From an uncultured Ruminococcus sp. (GTDB taxonomy: Bacteria; Bacillota; Clostridia; Oscillospirales; Acutalibacteraceae), in assembly GCA_902797065.1 (NCBI GenBank), contig CADBRK010000050.1, positions 1 through 5,339 of the forward strand: a stretch of 5,339 nt of DNA, given 5' to 3'. Of this stretch, positions 1-4,375 are shown in pieces. The notes below the pieces were generated by a model that did not search any database, had not been told where the DNA came from, and saw nothing but the letters and a program-made list of their open reading frames with translations. Position 1 is the stretch's first letter. Each line of letters opens with the position of its first letter. The position numbers and the translations under genes were made by a program.

Positions 1-1121
1 AGACACCCCTCCAGACACCACCTGAGTATCTCGGGCAGCTCTTTGAGCAGCTTTGACTTAAGATTCTTGTCAACCTTATCGTCGGGTATCTGCACCGTAA
101 AGGGTATCATATGTATTCTTCTCCACAACCCCGTGTCTGTTCCTTTAAGCAGCGGCTTGTGGTTTGTGGCTATCCACAGCTTGAATTCCGGCTTGAACTC
201 GAACTCCTCGCAGTAAAGCTTCCTTGCGGTGACGGTGTCGTCGCCCGTAAGCTGCTTGATGAACCCCTCGTTGAGGCGCGCGCCCTCGTTCGGCTCGACG
301 CTTGTCACAAACCTTGCGCCCTTCAGCCTTGCTATATCGCTGCTTATGCTGTTGGGCGTTGATTTTATCATGATCGTTTCCGGCTGGATATTCAGAGCGT
401 ACCCGCCCATTATTTCGCGGATAATATCGAGGAACGTCGATTTTCCGTTCTGCCCCGTACCGTACAGAAAAAACAGACACTGCTCGCTCGTAGAACCCGA
501 GAGAGTGTAGCCGACGGCCTTCTGCACATAGCGGATCAGATCGCTGTCGCCCGCAAAAATATCATTGAGGAACTTCTCCCACAGCGGACAGTAAAACGAA
601 TCCGACAGCTTTGCCTTCGTTATCTTCGTAAGGAAGAACCCGGGCAGGTGCGGCCTTGTTTCGCCTGTTTTAAGATCGACAATGCCGCTCGGCGTATTGA
701 GGAACATCGGGTAGCTGTCGAGAAGCTCGGGCGAGATCGGCATGTGGTGCTTTGCAAGCTCCAGCATTGCCTTGCGGTTCTTTACGCTGCGGCTCGCCTT
801 GACGTGCCTGACAAACATTTTGCTCATCTCGCTGTACTGACCGTAGACTTGCGCGACGGTGTCGGTCTCCCCGCACATAGAGGCAAGCAGATCGTCCTGA
901 AGCTGCTCGACGAGGTTCTGCGTGTCTGTTATCCACCTTTCGCCGTTCCAGTAGAGCCACGCTTTCTCTTTGAAGTTATAGCGAAGCTTCGTCTTGAACA
1001 TATCGGCGAACCTCTCGGCGTTGCCCGTGTCGTCCATAGAGTACGACAAAACGGGCGTATCGTTTTCGCTTGATGTATATTCGGGGGCGTACTCGTCCCG
1101 TGTTTGTGATTGCGTGTTCAT
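1..1121 (-). CDS. Phage/plasmid D5/P4-family replication helicase (SF3), N-terminal 373 codons, C-terminus off the left edge
   Basis: Reading the minus strand from ATG at 1121 gives 373 codons with no stop up to the left edge. An in-frame TGA at 1139-1137 bars a longer start, and GGGAGG lies 8 nt upstream of the ATG. Residues about 28-200 look like the D5_N region of P4/D5 primase-helicases: a GNAERF motif, a LYWNGERW motif, then NTPSGIVDLKTGE at 142-154. An SF3 AAA+ ATPase domain follows: Walker A GTGQNGKST at 221-229 (K227), Walker B acidic E276 in SVEPNEG, the LTGDDTVTARKLY stretch, sensor-1 N320 in WIATNHKP, and R334/R335 in GLWRRI as likely arginine fingers. All ATPase residues look intact. 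Family members unwind DNA at the replication origin of phages, satellites and plasmids, usually as ring hexamers. There is no archaeo-eukaryotic primase domain ahead of D5_N, so priming must come from another gene or from the host. It is divergent from the activase operon and probably belongs to an integrated or extrachromosomal element. Confidence 0.93.
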   Translation of the reverse strand, partial: MNTQSQTRDEYAPEYTSSENDTPVLSYSMDDTGNAERFADMFKTKLRYNFKEKAWLYWNGERWITDTQNLVEQLQDDLLASMCGETDTVAQVYGQYSEMSKMFVRHVKASRSVKNRKAMLELAKHHMPISPELLDSYPMFLNTPSGIVDLKTGETRPHLPGFFLTKITKAKLSDSFYCPLWEKFLNDIFAGDSDLIRYVQKAVGYTLSGSTSEQCLFFLYGTGQNGKSTFLDIIREIMGGYALNIQPETIMIKSTPNSISSDIARLKGARFVTSVEPNEGARLNEGFIKQLTGDDTVTARKLYCEEFEFKPEFKLWIATNHKPLLKGTDTGLWRRIHMIPFTVQIPDDKVDKNLKSKLLKELPEILRWCLEGC

Positions 1122-1129
1122 TCTATGAA

Positions 1130-1135
1130 CCTCCC
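1130..1135 (-). promoter_or_regulatory. Ribosome binding site of the D5/P4 helicase gene
   Basis: The minus strand reads GGGAGG, 8 nt before the ATG at 1121. This is a strong Shine-Dalgarno match at ideal spacing. Together with the in-frame stop just upstream it fixes the start codon. Confidence 0.8.
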
Positions 1136-1146
1136 TTCACTAATCC

Positions 1147-1190
1147 CCCGAAAAACGTGTAAAGTTGCATATGAATACGCAACTTTCGGG
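1147..1190 (-). repeat. Perfect 8-bp inverted repeat with overlapping alternative stem in the helicase-gene leader
   Basis: AAAGTTGC at 1161-1168 is exactly complementary to GCAACTTT at 1179-1186, with a 10-nt loop. A second exact pair, CCCGAAA at 1147-1153 with TTTCGGG at 1184-1190, shares the TTT at 1184-1186. The two stems therefore compete for those bases, unless they stack as a shorter outer CCCG/CGGG helix with a bulge. The element lies 26-69 nt upstream of the minus-strand start codon, so it would be in the 5' leader if the promoter lies further upstream. It could be an operator dyad for a DNA-binding repressor or an RNA hairpin. There is no long U-run behind it on the minus strand, which argues against a simple terminator. 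Confidence 0.6.
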
Positions 1191-1200
1191 AAAATAATTT

Positions 1201-1228
1201 CCTCCTTCCTCCTTCCTCATACCTCATA
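1201..1228. repeat. Four tandem heptamer repeats
   Basis: The plus strand reads CCTCCTT twice (1201-1214) and then CCTCATA twice (1215-1228), four back-to-back 7-bp units sharing CCTC. On the minus strand the units read TATGAGG, TATGAGG, AAGGAGG, AAGGAGG. The last two equal a full Shine-Dalgarno consensus, about 80 nt ahead of the helicase start codon. Short heptamer tandem repeats like this are copy-number variable in many bacteria. The function here is unknown. Confidence 0.75.
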
Positions 1229-1297
1229 CCCGATCCCGAATTTCCGATACGGGTGTCTGCAAGAAAATTTTACAAAATATCCCGGGAAAACTCGTCT

Positions 1298-1325
1298 TTC
1301 ATATCTAATAGGGAAAAATTGACAA
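1298..1325 (-). promoter_or_regulatory. Candidate minus-strand promoter for the helicase gene
   Basis: The minus strand shows TTGTCA (plus 1320-1325) and TATGAA (plus 1298-1303) separated by 16 nt: five of six matches to the -35 consensus and four of six to the -10. It would give a leader of roughly 170 nt containing the heptamer repeats and the inverted repeat. The -35 hexamer overlaps a plus-strand TTGACA at 1319-1324. The call rests on hexamer resemblance alone in AT-rich DNA, so it is weak. Confidence 0.3.
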
Positions 1326-1333
1326 GGTAATTA

Positions 1334-1358
1334 TTTAAATTCTGAATTAGAATTAAAA
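1334..1358. promoter_or_regulatory. Dyad just upstream of the activase -10 box, possible operator
   Basis: AATTCT at 1338-1343 and AGAATT at 1349-1354 form a perfect inverted repeat with a 5-nt spacer. The symmetry extends outward after one mismatch to TTT at 1334-1336 and AAA at 1356-1358. Its centre is about 40 bp upstream of the transcription start predicted from the -10 box at 1375-1380, so a bound regulator would cover the -35 position. I do not recognise it as a known Fur, PerR or Rex site. AT-rich DNA produces such dyads by chance fairly often. Confidence 0.35.
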
Positions 1359-1380
1359 ATCACCCTCATACAAGTATAAT
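1353..1380 (+). promoter_or_regulatory. Likely promoter of the activase/dehydratase operon
   Basis: TATAAT at 1375-1380 is a perfect -10 hexamer. The best -35 at suitable distance is only TTAAAA at 1353-1358 (16-nt spacing), so the promoter may need an activator or rely on its -10 box. Predicted transcription start is about 1386-1388, giving a leader of about 70 nt. A perfect TTGACA at 1319-1324 is too far upstream to pair with this -10. Confidence 0.5.
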
Positions 1381-1408
1381 ACACTATGGATATTAGTGTG
1401 CGGAGATC

Positions 1409-1462
1409 ATGTATCTATGCATAAATTTAATTTTTGCCGTAAATTTGGAGGTTATCCAATGA
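1409..1462 (+). other. Short leader ORF (17 codons) overlapping the activase start codon
   Basis: An ATG at 1409 opens a 17-codon frame whose TGA stop (1460-1462) overlaps the activase ATG (1459-1461) as ATGA. A GGAG at 1402-1405 precedes it, but only 3 nt away, closer than is normal. The peptide (MYLCINLIFAVNLEVIQ) has no run of one amino acid that would suggest attenuation. It could couple translation to the activase gene or be chance. The main gene has its own strong ribosome binding site within this frame. Confidence 0.2.
1447..1451 (+). promoter_or_regulatory. Ribosome binding site that fixes the activase start
   Basis: GGAGG lies 7 nt before ATG 1459. The frame is open further upstream to a GTG at 1396 and an ATG at 1417, but neither has a well-spaced Shine-Dalgarno sequence, and the conserved ASKHA N-terminus (KIGLDIGSTT) begins directly after ATG 1459. 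The 21 upstream residues are therefore most likely untranslated leader. Confidence 0.85.
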
Positions 1463-4359
1463 AAATAGGTCTTGATATAGGTTCAACAACGATAAAGTGT
1501 GTTGTGCTTGACGAAAACAATAAATTCATATATTCAACATACGAAAGACACTACTCTCAGATCACTCAGAAGATCGGCGAGATACTCAAAAAGATCAGAC
1601 TTAATGTTAAAGGCGCAGATAAAGCCTGCGTTGCATTGTCGGGTTCTGCGGGCATGGGCGTTGCAGAGAACTGCGGACTTGACTTTATCCAGGAGGTATA
1701 CGCAACAAGAGTTGCGGTAAATACGTTCCTGCCCGGTACGGACGTTGTCATCGAGCTTGGCGGCGAGGACGCAAAGATACTTTTCCTCTCGGGCGGAATG
1801 GAAGTAAGAATGAACGGCACATGCGCAGGCGGTACCGGCGCATTCATAGATCAGATGGCGACGCTGCTCAATGTGGAGATCGAGCAGTTCAACACGCTTG
1901 CTTCACAGTACGAGAAAACATACACGATCGCCTCACGCTGCGGTGTGTTCGCAAAGACGGATATACAGCCGCTGCTGAATCAGGGCGCAAGGAAAAGCGA
2001 TATTGCGCAGAGTATTTTTTCTGCCGTTGTAAATCAGACGGTGGCAGGTCTTGCGCAGGGCAGAGAGATAGAGGGAAATGTGGTATACCTCGGCGGTCCG
2101 CTTACATTTATGTCGCAGCTCAGAAAGCAGTTTGACAAGGTTCTCGAAACAAAGGGCACATGCCCCGAAAATTCGCTCTATTACGTTGCTGCGGGCGCAG
2201 CTCTCTGCGCAGACAATACCATCGACTTCAAAGCTGTAATAGACAAAGTTACGCACTATACGGGAAGCGGCAACTTTGCGTTCAATCAGCCGCTGTTTAA
2301 GGACAAAAAAGAGTACGAAGAATTTGTTTCACGTCACAGCCGCGCGAATGTCAAGGGCAAATCAATGCAGGGCTACAAGGGCGAGGCTTATATAGGTATC
2401 GACGCAGGCTCTACTACCGTAAAGGGCGTAGTCCTCTCGGAGAATAAAGATCTGCTGTTCAGCAAGTATCTCTCGAACAGCGGCAACCCCGTCCCGATAA
2501 TAAAGGAGTTCCTGGAGGAGGTCTACTCGATCGCCCCCGATATTAAGATCAAGGGCAGCGCAGTTACCGGATACGGCGAGGAGATCATCAGGAATGCGTT
2601 CTGCGTTGATTACGGCATTGTGGAGACTGTCGCACACTTTACGGCGGCAAAGGAATTCATGCCCGACGTTGAATTCATCATCGACATCGGCGGACAGGAT
2701 ATAAAGTGCTTCAAGATACACAACGGCGCTATCGACAACATATTCCTCAACGAGGCTTGCTCCTCGGGCTGCGGCTCGTTTTTGCAGACGTTTGCAAATG
2801 CGCTCGGATATTCCATAGAGGAATTTGCAAATAAAGGCCTTTTTGCAAAGCACCCGGTTGACCTCGGTTCACGCTGTACGGTGTTTATGAACAGCTCTGT
2901 AAAGCAGGCTCAGAAGGACGGCGCAACGATCGAGGATATTTCGGCAGGTCTGTCACTGAGCGTTGTAAAGAATGCTCTCTATAAGGTAATACGCACCTCG
3001 GGACCCGACGAACTCGGCAAGAAGATCGTTGTTCAGGGCGGTACGTTCCTCAATAATGCGGTACTCCGTGCGTTCGAGATGGAAATGGGTACTCCCGTTG
3101 TACGCCCGGTAATATCGGGGCTTATGGGCGCATACGGCGCGGCTCTCTACTCTATGACAAAGAGTAAAGAAAAGAGTACGATACTTGATCCTGCCCGGCT
3201 CAAAGAATTCAAGCATACCATAAAAGTAATAAACTGCGGCCTTTGCCAGAATAACTGCCGACTCACGGTGAACACCTTTGCCGACGGCAGAAAGTTCATC
3301 GCAGGCAACCGCTGCGAGCGTCCCATCACGAAGAAATCACCCGATAAGTCGATGAATATGTACGACTATAAGCTTACGCTGCTGCAAAGCTATGAGCCGA
3401 AAGAGGGCGCAAGGGGCAAGATAGGCTTGCCTATGGGACTCAATATGTACGAAATGCTTCCGTTCTGGCATACGTTCCTTACAAACCTTGGTTTAGAGGT
3501 CGTAACGTCTGGCATATCCGACAAGAAGGTGTATGCAAAGGGCAATAAGACAATCCCGTCGGATACTATCTGCTTCCCCGCAAAGCTCGTTCACGGTCAT
3601 GTGCAAAAGCTCATAGATATGGGTATTCAGACGATATTCTATCCGTGTATGTCGTACAATTTCGACGAGGGGCTCGGAGATAACCATTACAACTGTCCCG
3701 TTGTCGCATATTACCCCGAGGTTATCGGAGCAAATATGAACAGCGTGAAGAATATAACGCTGATCAAGGATTATGTCGGAGTTCACAGACCGAAGGACTT
3801 CCCGAAAAAGATGTTTGAGATACTGTCAAAGTATTATCCCGACATCACCCTCAAAGAGGTAAAGAATGCCTCAAAGCTCGCATATGATGAATACAGTGCG
3901 CACCTTGCGCGTATCAGGGCAAAGGGCGATGAGATCATACAGAAAGCCGAAGAAGAAGGCAAGCCGATATTCGTTCTCTCGGGCAGACCGTACCATGTAG
4001 ACCCCGAGATCAACCACGGCATAGACAGAATGATCGCAAGCTTCGGCGTTGCTATCGTGTCGGAGGATTCCGTAAGCCACAGAGTAGAGAAGTTCCCGAC
4101 GACGGTACTCAATCAGTGGACGTATCATTCAAGACTTTATGCTGCTGCGAAGTACATCTCGGGCAGAGACGACATGAACCTTGTACAGCTTGTGTCGTTC
4201 GGCTGCGGCGTTGACGCTATCACCACGGACGAGGTAAGAGATATTCTCGAAAAAGAGGGTAAGATATATACTCAGATAAAGATCGACGAGATAACAAATC
4301 TCGGCGCAGTCAAGATAAGAATACGCTCGCTGCTTGCGGCAATAGGCGAGGAGAAATAA
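1459..4359 (+). CDS. Double-ASKHA acyl-CoA dehydratase activase with C-terminal DUF2229 region, 966 aa
   Basis: This is a large member of the BcrAD/BadFG/HgdC family, ATP-hydrolysing reductases that push electrons into 2-hydroxyacyl-CoA dehydratases and related iron-sulfur enzymes. ASKHA module 1 (about 1-270) has the phosphate loop GLDIGSTTIK at 4-13, ELGGEDAK at 99-106, and cysteines C122 (NGTCAGGTG) and C161 (SRCGVF). Module 2 (about 310-565) has GIDAGSTTVK at 313-322, DIGGQDIK at 409-416, C434 (NEACSSGCG) and C473 (SRCTVF). Both cysteine pairs are 39 residues apart, as in HgdC, where they hold one [4Fe-4S] cluster at the dimer interface. Next come C593, C596, C600 and C619, then the DUF2229 region (about 654 onward) with C705 in SDTICFPAK, C730 in FYPC, C746, GRPYHVDPE at 842-850 and C916. 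No signal peptide or membrane segment is seen, so it is cytoplasmic. It is 16 bp upstream of an HgdB-like gene that many relatives carry as a C-terminal fusion. The E. coli yjiL/yjiM type pair may be a distant parallel. The substrate is unknown; dehydration of a 2-hydroxyacyl-CoA is only one option. Confidence 0.93.
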   Translation: MKIGLDIGSTTIKCVVLDENNKFIYSTYERHYSQITQKIGEILKKIRLNVKGADKACVALSGSAGMGVAENCGLDFIQEVYATRVAVNTFLPGTDVVIELGGEDAKILFLSGGMEVRMNGTCAGGTGAFIDQMATLLNVEIEQFNTLASQYEKTYTIASRCGVFAKTDIQPLLNQGARKSDIAQSIFSAVVNQTVAGLAQGREIEGNVVYLGGPLTFMSQLRKQFDKVLETKGTCPENSLYYVAAGAALCADNTIDFKAVIDKVTHYTGSGNFAFNQPLFKDKKEYEEFVSRHSRANVKGKSMQGYKGEAYIGIDAGSTTVKGVVLSENKDLLFSKYLSNSGNPVPIIKEFLEEVYSIAPDIKIKGSAVTGYGEEIIRNAFCVDYGIVETVAHFTAAKEFMPDVEFIIDIGGQDIKCFKIHNGAIDNIFLNEACSSGCGSFLQTFANALGYSIEEFANKGLFAKHPVDLGSRCTVFMNSSVKQAQKDGATIEDISAGLSLSVVKNALYKVIRTSGPDELGKKIVVQGGTFLNNAVLRAFEMEMGTPVVRPVISGLMGAYGAALYSMTKSKEKSTILDPARLKEFKHTIKVINCGLCQNNCRLTVNTFADGRKFIAGNRCERPITKKSPDKSMNMYDYKLTLLQSYEPKEGARGKIGLPMGLNMYEMLPFWHTFLTNLGLEVVTSGISDKKVYAKGNKTIPSDTICFPAKLVHGHVQKLIDMGIQTIFYPCMSYNFDEGLGDNHYNCPVVAYYPEVIGANMNSVKNITLIKDYVGVHRPKDFPKKMFEILSKYYPDITLKEVKNASKLAYDEYSAHLARIRAKGDEIIQKAEEEGKPIFVLSGRPYHVDPEINHGIDRMIASFGVAIVSEDSVSHRVEKFPTTVLNQWTYHSRLYAAAKYISGRDDMNLVQLVSFGCGVDAITTDEVRDILEKEGKIYTQIKIDEITNLGAVKIRIRSLLAAIGEEK

Positions 4360-4361
4360 GA

Positions 4362-4366
4362 AAGGA
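4362..4366 (+). promoter_or_regulatory. Ribosome binding site of the HgdB-like gene
   Basis: AAGGA lies 9 nt before ATG 4376 in the 16-bp gap after the activase stop codon. It gives the second gene its own initiation site and shows the split is a real gene boundary. There is no terminator-like hairpin in the gap, so the two genes are almost certainly co-transcribed. Confidence 0.65.
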
Positions 4367-4375
4367 CGGACGGCT

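Larger units (their letters stand above)
1122..1458. other. Divergent AT-rich intergenic region, no convincing gene
   Basis: This 337-bp stretch separates two genes transcribed away from each other. Open frames here are short: a 70-codon plus-strand frame starts with GTG inside the helicase gene, and 26- and 34-codon minus-strand frames start inside a heptamer repeat. None has recognisable protein features or good ribosome binding sites. What it holds is regulatory-looking: an inverted repeat at 1161-1186 with a competing stem, heptamer repeats at 1201-1228, a weak minus-strand promoter candidate at 1298-1325, a dyad at 1334-1358, a plus-strand -10 box at 1375-1380, and a short leader ORF at 1409-1462. 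No tRNA, integrase-type repeat or clear attachment site was seen. Confidence 0.7.

Noticed and set aside
111..1073. Plus-strand open frames of 83 to 141 codons opposite the helicase gene
   Set aside because: They are antisense shadows of a well-supported gene with intact helicase motifs; their translations show no family features.
1123..1227. Minus-strand 34-codon frame starting in a heptamer repeat and ending one base before the helicase ATG
   Set aside because: Weak or no ribosome binding site, start codon inside a repeat, no recognisable protein features. The tight junction with the helicase start is the only point in its favour.
1226..1256. Possible hairpin ATACCCG/CGGGTGT with a 17-nt loop
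   Set aside because: Only six Watson-Crick pairs plus one G-U on the plus strand and a large loop; not followed by a T-run on either strand, so no terminator call.
1110..1322. Plus-strand 70-codon frame over the divergent intergenic region
   Set aside because: GTG start inside the antisense of the helicase gene without a Shine-Dalgarno sequence; composition follows repeats and AT-rich DNA.
1319..1348. TTGACA at 1319-1324 as the -35 of a plus-strand promoter
   Set aside because: The only hexamer at normal spacing is TGAATT (three of six matches); the good TATAAT is about 50 bp away.
1423..1446. AT-only 7-bp inverted repeat (AAATTTA/TAAATTT) just before the activase ribosome binding site
   Set aside because: All A-T pairs with a 10-nt loop; too weak and too likely by chance in this AT-rich leader to call a regulatory hairpin.
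1396..1458. Longer activase start at GTG 1396 adding 21 residues
   Set aside because: No well-spaced ribosome binding site; the added residues are not family-like; ATG 1459 has GGAGG at 7 nt and begins directly at the conserved ASKHA motif; GTG 1396 lies only about 10 nt from the predicted transcription start.
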